Shown one piece after another: positions 12,352 through 23,143 of a stretch of DNA of 64,000 bases (within the stretch, counting starts at the first letter, position 1; each line of letters begins with the position of its first letter). A program made the position numbers and the translations under genes. Location of the stretch: the NCBI GenBank assembly GCA_037367355.1, contig CM074706.1, positions 558,001 to 622,000 on the forward strand. Direction: 5' to 3'. The notes under the pieces were generated by a model. That model was not told the origin of the DNA, searched no databases, and saw only the letters and a program-made list of their open reading frames with translations. Source of the stretch: Neoscytalidium dimidiatum. Its lineage: Eukaryota > Ascomycota > Dothideomycetes > Botryosphaeriales > Botryosphaeriaceae.

Positions 12352-13078
12352 TCAGCGCTCACTAGCACAATTTTCTCCGGTGTCTTCAGCTCTTTCGCTC
12401 CGCACTATGTCACAGATCAGAACATCATTCCTGCTGGTGTTAATCACTTCCTCCAAAAGTATGAGCATTTCTAACTCACTTCATGGAGAATCACGCACAG
12501 TCACTAGATACTCACCGGTCTGGACCAGCGCTTTCACAAGTACTGTACAGAAATAGTATACTACGAGCAGAGGCGAAATCACCAGATACTTACCTCGCTT
12601 CCTCAACTTCAGACGGCTCCTCCACAGTGTAACACACATCCGTGCAGATAGCTGATGGTGGCAGTGCGGGTGCAAGTTCTTGTCGATGAAACTTGTACCG
12701 TCTGGGTTGCGGGGTACAGTTGAAGGAAGCCTCTTGCAAAATCCGCCTCGCAAGGCGAACAGTGAGAACTCGGACACACGCTCTCCGGTTTCTGCATTCC
12801 GGATGAATTTGATATGACGTCTCAAACCTGCTGCAGGATGTTAGAGAGAGAAAGGACCTGCGTGTTAGCAGAGTGTGTTTTGGTGTGGGTACTTGGACCA
12901 TCATTTTATTTCTGTCTGTGTGTGTGGGGCTTCCTTCTAGACTCAATGCATCGAAGCCGCTACCGAGCCCATCCCATAGTAACTGGGTTCGACTGTATCC
13001 CGATGGAATGGAGATAGATGGTGTTGAGTTAGCTGATTGAGTAAAATGAGCGAGCCAATGAAACGACAACGAGGGCAT
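12352..13078 (-). CDS. Speculative spliced small protein, unknown function
   Basis: I do not recognise it. A minus-strand model with exons 13078-12594, 12542-12516 and 12430-12352 uses GTAAGT...TACAG and GTGAGT...GATTAAC...GCAG introns, keeps one frame throughout and gives 196 aa. The C-terminal part is Cys-containing and acidic (CTDVCYTVEEP, then RNDVLICDIVRSE). A second frame through the same splice sites (HIKFIRNAETGERVSEFSLF...) is equally protein-like and would end sooner, so the frame is unresolved. There is no signal peptide, and further intron-like signals (GCTAACACGCAG, CTCTAACATCCTGCAG) lie near 12,840. It may be a degraded gene. Confidence 0.25.
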
Positions 13079-13538
13079 ATAGAAAAATACGAAAAATTCG
13101 TAGTCAAGTAGTCAATCCTCAGTGGCTCTGATCATATTCCTCTCGTTGGCTAGTGATGGTCAGTTGGTCGCGATATCCTTGTGCGTCTCTGATGTTGCTG
13201 TAGCATCCGAGCAGGAGTGTTTCGCCACACGACTCGCGCGACAATTGCCTTCCCGGGACACGAGCTCTTCGTATACTAGCAGCCCTGGTACATGAACCTG
13301 AAAGTCAATATCCCTTGTCATAATCCCGCATCTCTACCTACGTGATGTCAACCACCGAGAAACATGATACGAACGTCATGATGTTGGGAGTCCTGCTTTT
13401 GGACCCCGATTGTTTCTGTTCGGGCCGGTCCTGGGCGTTGGCTGGCTTGTTTTTGCTGGGCGAGCGCTGGGCGTGCTTGACTCAGTCTTAGCTCCCGCCC
13501 CTAAGGGAGCCATGCGCAAGAGATGGTGATCCGCAACG

Positions 13539-13979
13539 ATGACGGCGGAGCAAAGGGTTCAGAATTTAGATCGTTGTGTTCGAGAAGCATACCAGTCCTG
13601 GGACCAAGACTTTTGCCAGTGTGCTCATGCGATGACGTTTCTCGACGAGTCTACGAAAAGGCAACTTTCGGCGAATGACTGGGGAAGCGAGAAAGTATGC
13701 GATTCGTGGACAATGGAGAGGAGCAAGCAGAAGAGCGAACGGCGTCCAAGGGTTAGCAATCGCAGCAACGAATTTCGCATCGGTGGAAGCAGACACAGAT
13801 TTGGGGATGAGGTGAGATCGGTTGCAAGCCGCATAGAGGTCGTTGAGAAGACCACACATTGGATATCTTTTGGTCAATCTAACATGCTACATGTAATTGG
13901 CTCATCAGAGACTAAACAATCTCAACTCGTCGAGCGGCAGCCTGCGGGCCTGCTTCAGGCTGGTTGGTGCACGTGGTAA
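13539..13979 (+). CDS. Hypothetical 146-aa ORF
   Basis: Open frame from an ATG with mixed, polar composition (for example MTAEQRVQNLDRCVREAYQ). No motif, signal peptide or neighbouring support is visible, and overlapping ORFs exist on the other strand. Kept only because its composition is less skewed than that of most chance ORFs here. Confidence 0.15.
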   Translation: MTAEQRVQNLDRCVREAYQSWDQDFCQCAHAMTFLDESTKRQLSANDWGSEKVCDSWTMERSKQKSERRPRVSNRSNEFRIGGSRHRFGDEVRSVASRIEVVEKTTHWISFGQSNMLHVIGSSETKQSQLVERQPAGLLQAGWCTW

Positions 13980-15279
13980 GTTCAGCAAGGAATAAAGCCA
14001 AAGCGCGTTTGGCGGTGGAAGAACCTTGAAGAACCTTAAGGCGGATTGAAATGGCCAATGGTCCGACTGGCCAGCGGACCGAGATTAGAGTCCGGGTGAG
14101 ACATGGTGGATCTCCGGCGCAGCGGGAGCGGTGTCTCCGCTTGTCTCTGGGAATGTGGTGGAATCCGGCGGGCCCGGCACAAGGTTGGTCTGCACGCCGT
14201 GAGATCGAAGGAAGATGCAAGCGCGAGACTCGCGGCGAGCTGGCAGAAATCCGTCGCGCAGAGGGCGCTGGCGTCACCTAGGACGTTAGAGGGTCACATA
14301 TCTTAGTCTGCGGCAAAATCGTGAGGTGCATTGAGCGAACCAAGGACGGGAAGGTGTGGCGAGAGCTGCAAAAATAGTACGCTGCTTCCGGAATGGGGGA
14401 GGTGGGGACGGTGGCTTGCTCGTCATTCAGGCGGGCACACCACCTGGGAGAAGCCGCCGCCTGCACGCCCCGCCCGCCGCGGGAGAGACACAGAGGACCC
14501 AGTGCTGCGGCAAAAGAGGAGGGGGAAGCTCCTGTTATAACGGAGGAGATTTGGATGGGAGGGCGGGAGCGGGCAGGCAGCCATCACTCCGCGACACGGC
14601 AATGGCCTGTGGCTGGTCGAAAATATGCTCAGGCACCCAGGCCCGCATGGCAGCGTCCGCTCAACCCAGGCTCGTATTATTGCTCCTAGCGTGCGGCCGC
14701 GGACGGAGGCGGCTCCCCAGCAGCACAGCCTCGGTGTGCCGGGCGCGTGGGCATGCCGGCCAATGCAAGGCGAGGGAGGCGGGTGGAGGCTTGAAGGGCG
14801 CACAGCTGGCGGCCAGTGGGACTAGGCGCGACAGCGGGCGGGCGCCGTCGCTGGCTCGCGGCGGCGCCGTTGCGGTGCTGGGACGAGCTGGCGCGGGAGG
14901 TGAGTGGGTGGAGGGCGCGGTGTGGTGGGCTCGACCTTGGGCGTTGCAGATTGAAATGTGTGCTTGCAATGACATCGTTGCTCTGGTGCGTCGGTGGACG
15001 ATTGGCTGGGCGAGATCATGATTCGCGAGAAAACTGGAGCTGGGCTGTTTCAGTGCTGGCGCGACAGAAATAAGGAGACGGGGATCGGCCGCGCTTGGAG
15101 AAGATCCTGGCCATGGCGCGCGCCTCTTTTCCACGGCCGGCGCTGGAGGCGGGCCTGGCGAGTCCGGGGTGGTCTGCGATCGGCTGCTCGAAAACACCAG
15201 ACTGGGGCATGCCTCAGCGCCTTCCCACATGATGGCTGCCGCCCATCCCTGTTTTCGAGCGCCCCCTATCCTGCAGCAG

Positions 15280-15541
15280 CGCTTTACAAAACCCGCAGCA
15301 TCCACCCGCCAGCCTCGTTCTTTTCCCATCCACACCTTTTTTCTCTTTCCAACCACGCCCAGGCCACTTCCGTAACTATCTAATCAGCCTTCGTTTGGAA
15401 CGCTCTCACTCTTTCGGGCTTCCACATTCCACTTGACTACTTGTTTACCGTCCACTCGCTCCATCCACCACACCCGCTCAAACATCAACGCTTTTCCTCA
15501 CTCGTCGCCCCACACATCCACAACCACCACCAGCATTCACA
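15280..15541 (+). promoter_or_regulatory. Pyrimidine-rich core promoter/leader of GEL
   Basis: C/T-rich, purine-poor sequence runs up to the ATG (for example TTTTCTCTTTCC, CGCTCTCACTCTTTCGGGC) and ends CATTCACAATG. Such CT-rich leaders are common before highly expressed filamentous-fungal genes. The transcription start cannot be fixed. Confidence 0.45.
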
Positions 15542-16918
15542 ATGAAGGGCACCGGCGCATTCATCGTCGCTGCTATTGCCGCTCCCGCACTGGCTTCGCC
15601 GGCGAAGCTCGAGGCCAGGGCTTCCTCCACCAGCTCTGGCAAGACTCCCCAGGTCACCGTCAAAGGCAATGCTTTCTGGGCCGGCAGCGAGCGCTTCTAC
15701 ATCCGTGGCGTCGACTACCAGCCCGGCGGTTCCTCCCAGGTCGAAGACCCCATTGCTGAGCCCGACAAGTGCAAGCGCGACATCGAGAAGTTCAAGGACC
15801 TCGGCATCAACACCGTCCGCGTCTACACTGTCGACAACTCCGCCAATCACGACGAGTGCATGAGCCTCCTCGCCGACGCCGGCATTTACCTTGCCCTTGA
15901 CGTCAACACTCCCAAGTACTCTCTCAACCGCAACGATCCCAAGTCGTCGTACAACGATGTTTACCTGCAGAACATCTTCGCGACCATTGACGCCTTTGCC
16001 AATTATGACAACACCCTGCTTTTCTTCTCGGGTAACGAGGTCATCAACGATGACAAGACCACCAGCGCTGCTCCTTACGTCAAGGCCGTCACCCGCGATA
16101 TGAGGCAGTATATTGGCAGCCGTGGCTACCGCAAGATCCCCGTCGGCTACTCTGCCGCTGATGTCGACTCCAACCGCTTCGAGATGGCCAGCTACATGAA
16201 CTGTGGTACCGACGACGAGCGCTCCGACTTCTTCGCCTTCAACGACTACTCGTGGTGCGACCCGTCTTCCTTCACCACCTCTGGTTGGGACCAGAAGGTC
16301 AAGCAGTACAGCAACTACAGCATTCCTCTCTTCCTTTCAGAGTATGGCTGCAACACTAACGAGCGTAAGTTCGAGGAGGTTGCTGCCCTCTACTCGGACA
16401 AGATGACTTCGGTCTACTCTGGTGGTCTGGTCTACGAGTACTCTGAGGAGGGCTCCAACTACGGTCTCGTCAAGATCCAGGGTAACGATGTCACCGAGAA
16501 GAGCGACTACACTGCGCTGAAGTCTGCTCTGTCCGATACCCCTGCTCCCTCAGGTGACGGTGGCTACAAGTCCAGCGGCGGTGCTTCGGAATGCCCTTCG
16601 ACCTCCAACACCTGGGACGTCTCCAACGATGCTCTGCCTGCTATTCCTGAGCCTGCCAAGAAATACATGAAGGACGGCGCTGGTCAGGCCAAGGGTCTCA
16701 GCGGCCCTGGCTCCCAGAACGCCGGCACTGGCTCCACTGGCACTGCTTCCGCTGGCTCTGGCACCGTCACCGAGACTGCTTCCGCTTCCGGCTCCAGCTC
16801 TTCCTCTGGCTCTACCGGTGCCGCGGCTGCTCTCAGGGTCCCCACTTTCGAGACTGCGCCGCTTGTCGCCGGTCTCGTCGTTGTTGCCTCGACTTTCTTC
16901 GGTGCTGCGCTTCTGTAA
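15542..16918 (+). CDS. gel1: GPI-anchored 1,3-beta-glucanosyltransferase, GH72 (Gel/Gas family)
   Basis: Cell-wall enzyme that cleaves and re-ligates beta-1,3-glucan chains, elongating the wall polymer outside the plasma membrane. Single exon, 458 aa. Signal peptide about 1-18 (MKGTGAFIVAAIAAPALAS). The GH72 catalytic domain spans about 35-330. The two catalytic glutamates are E166 (FFSGNEVIND) and E267 (FLSEYGC), spaced as in A. fumigatus Gel1 (E160/E261, from memory). YIRGVDYQPGG and DLGINTVRVYTVD are family signatures. A Ser/Gly/Thr-rich linker (about 385-430) and a hydrophobic C-terminus (LVAGLVVVASTFFGAALL) give the GPI signal. There is no Cys-rich CBM43 module, so it belongs to the short Gel1/Gel2-type subclass; the symbol is by class, not proven orthology. 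Confidence 0.95.
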   Translation: MKGTGAFIVAAIAAPALASPAKLEARASSTSSGKTPQVTVKGNAFWAGSERFYIRGVDYQPGGSSQVEDPIAEPDKCKRDIEKFKDLGINTVRVYTVDNSANHDECMSLLADAGIYLALDVNTPKYSLNRNDPKSSYNDVYLQNIFATIDAFANYDNTLLFFSGNEVINDDKTTSAAPYVKAVTRDMRQYIGSRGYRKIPVGYSAADVDSNRFEMASYMNCGTDDERSDFFAFNDYSWCDPSSFTTSGWDQKVKQYSNYSIPLFLSEYGCNTNERKFEEVAALYSDKMTSVYSGGLVYEYSEEGSNYGLVKIQGNDVTEKSDYTALKSALSDTPAPSGDGGYKSSGGASECPSTSNTWDVSNDALPAIPEPAKKYMKDGAGQAKGLSGPGSQNAGTGSTGTASAGSGTVTETASASGSSSSSGSTGAAAALRVPTFETAPLVAGLVVVASTFFGAALL

Positions 16919-17592
16919 ACGGACCCTGTCGTTCGTTCCAGTTATGCCATTTTCACAGTAGTGCCTTTTTATAAATAGTTCGGGCATGCAGCGGGTTCTG
17001 TTTTCTTCTTCCAAATCGGCATAGGTTTTGCTATGGGTTAGGGAACTAATGTCTTCTTGAGTGGCCGGTGGTCTGGTTAGAGGTCCGGTGTCTTCGCTTT
17101 TTGCTTTCTCTGCGCGCGCCTCTTGGGAAAAGTTAGAGGCGAAAAGCATCAGGGATACAGATACTTTTCACGAATACAACATCATGTCTCATTCCGCACG
17201 TTTGAACTTTCGTGACGATGATTTTTGGTTTGGCCCACTGTGACGTCGTTGAGGTGACGATGATTTATGCTTGGTTCCAAGCGCCGAGGAGTTTGGGGGC
17301 CGGTGCTTGTCGAGCTTGCGGGCTTGGAGGCTGCAGCGGCGATCATCATTTGGGGGCATGGACAGCCAAACGGCGGCTATCCAGTTGTGGACATCTCCGA
17401 CACCGCCCGTGACAGGGGCCCCTGGTGCCTTAGGCACTCCACCGCAGTTGCTTATCGATAGACAGCGAATCTTTCCAAGTGCTGCGGCGGGTGACGGCAT
17501 CACCGCGCTGCACCAACCCGCGATTCTTCACGTCGCACCCACTCACCCCCCTTCACGAACGCGCATCGTGCCCTCGCAGCAATTGACCAACC
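16919..17592. other. Intergenic, GEL 3' flank and GTPase promoter
   Basis: 674 nt between tandem genes. It probably holds the GEL 3' UTR (AT-richer around 16,950-17,050) and the upstream region of the GTPase. No gene seen. Confidence 0.6.
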
Positions 17593-19544
17593 ATGCCACG
17601 CGACCCTCTCATTGGCCTCGTCGGCAAGCCGTCGTCGGGCAAATCCACGACGCTGAACAGGTGCGCCCCGCTCCCACCAACGGCCCTCAAAAAATGTACA
17701 GCTCCAGGAGACAGCCGCTGAAGAGCCCTGCAGCTTGACGGATGCCTCTTCCAAAGTTGGTCAGTAGCTCCCGCGCCGCTCGCCCCGGCAAAGCCATTCG
17801 CACCTGCTAACGCGTCCTCCAGGAAATTTCCCGTAAGTCACCCCACCGCGCGCTTCCAAACCCCCTCTCCTCCCCCACCTCCGCCTATCGCAACCCCCCC
17901 CCCCGCGGCGTACATACACACACATACAACCACGCCCATGGGAGACACACCGTTGCTGACGGAGCGGCACGCAGCTTCACGACCATCGACCCGCAGCGTG
18001 CAATCGGCTACCTGCAGATCGAGTGCGCGTGCGCGCGCTTCGGCGTGCAGGACCGGTGCAAGCCCAACTACGGCAGCTGCGTCGACGGCCGCCGCAGCGT
18101 GCCGATCGAGCTGCTGGACGTGGCCGGGCTGGTGCCCGGCGCGCACATGGGGAAAGGGTTAGGGAACCGGTTCCTGGATGACCTGAGGCACGCGGATGCG
18201 TTGGTGCACGTGGTGGACGTGAGTGGGACGACGGACGCGGAGGGTGAGTCGTGATGGGATTGTCGTGGGGCGTGTGGCGAGGGAGTGGGGCGAACGGTGG
18301 GTGCTGATGCGTTTGGCAGGCAAGGCGACGAGAGGTTATGACCCTTCGCGGGATATCGAGTGGCTGCGGTTCGAGATCGTGCGGTGGATCCAGGGAAACC
18401 TCATGGAGAAATGGTGTGCAATGGGTTCTTGCGGAACTTGCGGGGTCTGAGGCTGACGAAAGACTGTAGGGGTTCCATAAAACGACGGCATGTCGCCGTA
18501 AGTGAGTTTCCGCATTATGAAGCTTTAGGGCGGGAACTATTCGCTGACTACTGATTACAGAGGCCACTCCGGTCGAGACCTTACAAAACCAATTCTCCGG
18601 TTATGGTAGTACCGCGTCAGTAGTTCAGCGATGTCTGGACAAGTTACAAATCAAGGAGCCTCTGCAGGACTGGTCCGAGGAGACGATAGAAAGGGTCGTC
18701 AACGCCTTTACCGATGAGAAGTTCCCCACAGTGATAGCACTAAACAAGATCGATCACCCGGATGCTGATAAGGTGAGGTTGAGGGCTGAGCGAAGCCCAA
18801 CTTGGGAATACCGAGCGTTATGCGGACATGGCGCTGACATCAACTCAAGAACATCGCCAAAATCGCAAAACAACAGGACCCCAAAACTATCGTACTCACC
18901 TCTGCGATCAGCGAAGTCTTCCTTCGCCGCCTCGCGAAGCAGGGTTACATCAGATACACCGAAGGCAGCGAATTCGTGGACACAAGAGAAGACCTCATCG
19001 AGGAAGGCGACCCCGAGGGCGGAGGCTTGAAAGAGATGGATGAAAAGCTGAAGCAGTAAGATCACTCAATCCCAACCGTCCTCTGCGACCCTGCTAAAGA
19101 CAAGAACAGACGCATCGAAAACCTCAAAGACATGGTGCTATACCGTTTCGGCAGCACGGGTGTCGTCCAGGTTCTTTCCCGCGCCGCCGAGCTGCTTGGA
19201 CTGGTGCCTGTTTTCCCCGTCCGAAATATCCACAGCTTTGCGTCAGGGTCCACCGATAAAGCGGTCTTTAGGGACTGCGTCCTGGTCAAGAGGTATGGCT
19301 GTGGTCCAAGGCGATGGACGACGGAATTGCTGACATTATTGTAGGGGTTCCACGGTCGGTGATGTATACCGTAAGGTCATGGGTGATGCACCTCTTGCCT
19401 ACGCCGAGACCACAGGAGGTGTGAAGGTGGCAGAAGATGATTTGGTGGCCGTGGGGAAGAATGACGTGAGTCGCATCGACGCGAACGAGACGATTCGGTT
19501 GCTAATTTTCGCTATAGGTTTTGTCGTTCAAGGTAGGAAGATGA
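17593..19544 (+). CDS. Obg/YchF-class GTPase, Ygr210c family
   Basis: Cytosolic P-loop GTPase of the Obg superfamily, close to yeast YGR210C (putative translation/ribosome-associated GTPase). There are 11 exons: 17593-17660, 17734-17759, 17823-17832, 17975-18243, 18320-18413, 18470-18501, 18561-18772, 18850-19055, 19110-19292, 19345-19465 and 19518-19544; they sum to 415 aa plus stop. G1 is [12 protein letters not shown] (residues 8-19) and switch II is [20 protein letters not shown]4 is [12 protein letters not shown], and a TGS-like C-terminal domain follows ([13 protein letters not shown]...[20 protein letters not shown]). The third exon is only 10 nt (GAAATTTCCC, encoding part of GNFP). 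The second intron uses GTCAGT. The conserved family sequence [15 protein letters not shown] requires this micro-exon. Confidence 0.92.
17823..17832 (+). other. 10-nt micro-exon in the GTPase gene
   Basis: Lies between a CTAAC...CTCCAG acceptor and a GTAAGT donor. It restores VGNFPFTT across exons 2 and 4. Automated predictors are likely to miss it. Confidence 0.85.
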
Positions 19545-19884
19545 CTGATGCGGTGAAGCTTGTACCGAATCTCCACCATATACCAAATATACTGCGAAGG
19601 GGCCATATATTGCACAGCTCTGATCGAATGTATAGAGAGATCTCATATGTGAGACCCGCCATCATACGGAGAGCCGTGCTATAGCTCTGAATCTAGAAAT
19701 CACGGCAAAGAGTCATCGATATAGTCATTCACTTCCTGTGACACTGAATACCATCAGGAGGGATGTGATCTTGATGCCCTGGATACAACGCCGGCCACCA
19801 GCCCATTACAAATCAACGCGCATAATCCTTTACCTCGACTGACAAACCCCTAAAACTCGAAGCCCACTTTCCTTTTGACCGCTA
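19545..19884. other. Convergent intergenic region, GTPase / dynactin p25
   Basis: 340 nt, AT-richer than its surroundings, consistent with two 3' UTRs. No gene seen. Confidence 0.6.
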
Positions 19885-21060
19885 TCACTTAATGCTCCTC
19901 ACCAACTCCCTCAAATCGCCACCCTCGACCCAAATCTCGCCCTGCCCCAGGGGCAACCCCACCCCGGCCGTCGCCGGACCGCCGCCGCCGCCGGGACCAC
20001 CGCCAGCGGTCGTGCCGCCACCGCCGGCGGCAACGCCCCAGCCCTCGCCCAGCTCGCCGACGACGCGGGCGGGACGGCCGCCGACGACGGAGTTGGAGGG
20101 GATGACCATGTTGGCGGGGACGACGGAGTGGGGCAGGATCTTGACGTTGTCGCGGATGATGCAGAAGGGCTCGAGGACGGACGACTCGCCGATGTGGACG
20201 TGCGAGCTGATGGAGGCGGCGGAGATGTGGGAGTTCGGTCCTGCAATGCAACCGCATCCCCACTCTCGCGTCAATCGACGGTTGGCCCTGTCTGACGGGT
20301 TCTGGTGGAAGAGAGGGGGGGGTGGGGGAGGAATGGGGTTGTTTTACGTACCTATGAAGACGTTGTCCCCGATCTTCATCGGGTAGTAGGATAGCACGCC
20401 GCGACTGATGCGCGCGGGCGGCTTGATCACGCAGCCGGCGCCGACGACGGTGCAGCGCCCGATGCTGATGGCGTTGGCGGCGCTGGACGAGGACGGCTTG
20501 TCTTTGCTGTCGCTGGACTTGAAGCGGTGCAGGTCGCCGCGCAGGTGCACGTCGGCCATGATGACGGTCTTGCCGCCGAGGGTGATGTTGGCTGTGCCCG
20601 AGATATGGGCGCGGCGCGAGACTTTGTTGCCGGAGTCCTGGTGGCGAGCGGGTCAGCGGAGAGGCGTGGAGATATTGTGCGTTTGGTGGGTGGGAGAAAC
20701 TTTGCGAAAGATAGAGGACTGAGATATGAAAATAGAGGATGTTTGTTTGATCCGGACATTGAGGGGTTGGGACGTGGTATGAGAAGATGGTGCAGGCGGC
20801 GATTCTGCACCACGGAAGCGAGGCACGACGCGATAGCACCCGCGAGAATGAGAGAGGAAATTATCGCGGGAAACATCATAACAGAAGTTGAGATCAAAAC
20901 ATGGATAGCGATGATGGAACAAGCCTGAAGCAATCGGGCGAGGGAATATTAAGAAAATGAGGTTGCGCAGGCGTAGAAAGAGCGCTTTGCGTGAAATGCC
21001 ACTCACCGTCTCGATGTACTCGCCCTTAGGCGCTTTGCGCGCTGCAGTCGGACGCGACAT
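19885..21060 (-). CDS. Dynactin subunit p25 (DCTN5-like)
   Basis: Left-handed beta-helix protein of the dynactin pointed-end complex, which links dynein to early endosomes in hyphae. Exons on the minus strand are 21060-21007, 20637-20352 and 20240-19885 (231 aa); introns are 369 and 111 nt. The N-terminus (APKGEYIETDSGNKVSR) and the hexapeptide repeats (ISGTANITLGGKTVIMADV, ISIGRCTVVGAGCVIKP, HISAASISSHVHIGESSV, SVVPANMVIPSNSVVGG) match DCTN5/p25. Compared with about 182 aa in mammals it carries an extra Gly-rich tail (GVAAGGGGTTAGGGPGGGGG) before GEIWVEGGDLRELVRSIK. The long first intron is atypical for this window. Confidence 0.92.
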
Positions 21061-21545
21061 GGTGACGAAAAGAACGCGTTGGTGAAGTAGATGCTACCTG
21101 TTCATACCAGCCAGCGAACGAGCTCGGCCTCTGAAACCAGCTAGGAGGTGACGCTCAAGGAGTCGACATTAAGTTGTAGATGCTGTGTTGTCGTTGCCGG
21201 TGAAAGCAGCGTTGACCTACCTACCCTAGCGCGGTGCAGGGGTCCACCGTCAAGGCGACGGAGATGTTGAAACACGTGACGTCACATGACAGTTAAAAGC
21301 AAAACTCAATTGATTTGGTATATCAGATCAATGATACATAAGCACCACGCCCCTCTTCACCTTGTATCGCGGTTGAAGCGGCTAGTCTCTTTTTGTTCTT
21401 GGCCACGCAACTCCGGGTGTCAGTGTTGAAGCTGACATGCTTCCGACTCGTTTCAAACGCCGGCCTCCACACCTTGCTGTCTGCTTCTCTCCATCCTCCC
21501 GCGCCTTTCACATCATTCCATCCCAATGCTCGACTCTCCATACAC
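21061..21545. other. Promoter of dynactin p25 and 3' flank of the MetE-like gene
   Basis: 485 nt. It contains ACACGTGACGTCACATGAC near 21,272, i.e. E-box-like (CACGTG) and CRE-like (TGACGTCA) elements side by side. No gene seen. Confidence 0.5.
21270..21291. promoter_or_regulatory. E-box plus CRE-like palindrome
   Basis: The sequence ACACGTGACGTCACATGA overlaps a CACGTG palindrome with a TGACGTCA palindrome, about 210 nt upstream of the dynactin p25 ATG. bHLH (CACGTG) and bZIP/CREB-type (TGACGTCA) factors bind such cores; function here is inferred. Confidence 0.45.
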
Positions 21546-23143
21546 TTACGGCTGGCCCGGCCAGACCTCGTCCGCAATCTGCCTGACGAGCTTCAACTTC
21601 TTCGCCATGCCGTCATGATCGATCAAGTTCCCGCTTGCGTGGCTTGCGAAGCCGCACTGCGGGCTCACGCCTATCCTGTTCAGCGCCTCTTCGCGGGTCT
21701 GACCCGCGCCCTTAGCGACGATTTCTGCGGCCTCATAGATGCGCCTCTTCATCTCCTCCTTGTCCTCCAGTTCGGGGAACTTGGACGTCACGACACCGAG
21801 GATGACGTTCTTGTGGGCGGGCAGGTGGGCCAGCGGCGCGAAGCCGCCCGCGCGCGGCGTGTCGTACTCGAGGTAGTACGTCTGCATGTTCAGGTCGCGG
21901 AAGAGCTTGGTCGCGATGCGGTCGTACGCGCCCTCGGCGAAGTGGCGCGAGCCGACGAAGTTACCTGCATGCCGGGGAAAGAGCAAGGATTAGTATGAGG
22001 ACATGCAACGCGGAAAAGGGAAAAAAGAGAGTTTGCCAATGTTAGAGCGGGGATAGGCTGGTGGCGTGAGTGTGTGGATCCGCACTGTTGATGCGGGGCT
22101 GGCGTGGTGTCGGAGCGGGGCGGAGAACAGGGAAATGGGGTCGGTACGTCCGCGTTGCTGGATGCGGCTGACGTACCTCTGCACAGATGGATGCCAATGT
22201 GCATATCGGCAGGTGCTTTGGCGATGCATTCGTTGTAGAGCTTGATATACACGTCAAGCAGCTCATCGGCTGAGTACTTGTTGCGCTTGTCCTCCTTCCA
22301 GCCCTCGAGCATCTTTTCCGAGCAAAAGTCTACGGGCCATGCCGTCAGCGATTCCGTTCCTTCCTGGGTCATTGAATCCTATTGAAGGCGCACTCACAAG
22401 CCAAATTTGGATCGTCATACTGCACATTCCGGAGACCGGCCCTGTACAGGATATCCAACTCCGTCTGGTACGCCTTTGCAATGTCGGCGAAGTACTCCGC
22501 ATCGCTGCCGTACACGTCCGCTGGGTAGGCCTGGCCTTCCCGGTAACGCAGGTGGTACCAATTCGGTGCGGCGAGTGTAAGCTTAATATCTCCCCAGCGC
22601 TCCTTCGGCACGAGCGTCTTAAGAAATTCAACCTGGTCGACGTAGCTGCTCTTGCCGGTATGCTTGATCTTTCCGGTGCAGATGACCGTTTCGCCGGGCA
22701 CGTGGTTTGTTTCCAAGAACGCTGCCATATCGGGAACATACGTTCTAAACATGTCGAGGGAAGGGTTCTGCACCTCCTTCATGCCATTCAGGCTGGGGAA
22801 GAACGTGCCCCAGAACATGTGGCGACTGCGAGAAGTCGGTTGTTAGTTACACTGGCCGGCTGAGGTGCAATTACAGGACTGCTTCGCATGGCCCGGGCCT
22901 CCGAGATCAATGGATGGTTGACGGCGCGTACCGGTACTCGCCGTCGCTCAGTGCGCGGAAACCCCATTCCTGCTGCTTAGCAACAATGTCCTTGATGGCA
23001 TCATCCTCGAGTGGCTTCAGCTCCTCAGCCTTTGCCTTGCCCTCGTGCACTTCAGCGCGTTTGTCGAGGAGGCTCTTGGGACGCAGCAGCGAGCCGAGGT
23101 GCTCAGCGCGGAACGGCGGTTCGCGGTGCAACGTCGTCGACAT
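21546..23143 (-). CDS. MetE-like (cobalamin-independent methionine synthase C-terminal family) zinc enzyme
   Basis: Single-domain protein of the UROD/MetE-like family, resembling the catalytic half of MetE; the physiological methyl donor and acceptor are not known for these short fungal forms. Exons on the minus strand are 23143-22932, 22825-22398, 22329-22177 and 21964-21546 (403 aa). Family features are FRAEHLGSLLRP near the N-terminus, LSDGEYRRHMFWGTFF, LDILYRAGLRNVQYDDPNLA, and IGIHLCRGN with the H-x-C zinc pair. A later Glu in YLEYDTPRAG and a Cys in GVSPQCGFASH complete a MetE-type zinc site. The N-terminal folate-binding half of real MetE (about 760 aa) is absent. Phases are consistent across all three introns. 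Confidence 0.9.

Larger units (their letters stand above)
11650..15541. other. Gene-poor interval between peroxin and GEL
   Basis: A 3.9-kb stretch with lower coding quality. It contains a speculative spliced ORF on the minus strand (12352-13078), a 146-codon plus-strand ORF (13539-13979) and, from about 14,350, GC-rich promoter-like sequence of the GEL gene. Minus-strand open stretches at 11724-12322 have protein-like composition but no recognisable motif. Confidence 0.5.
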
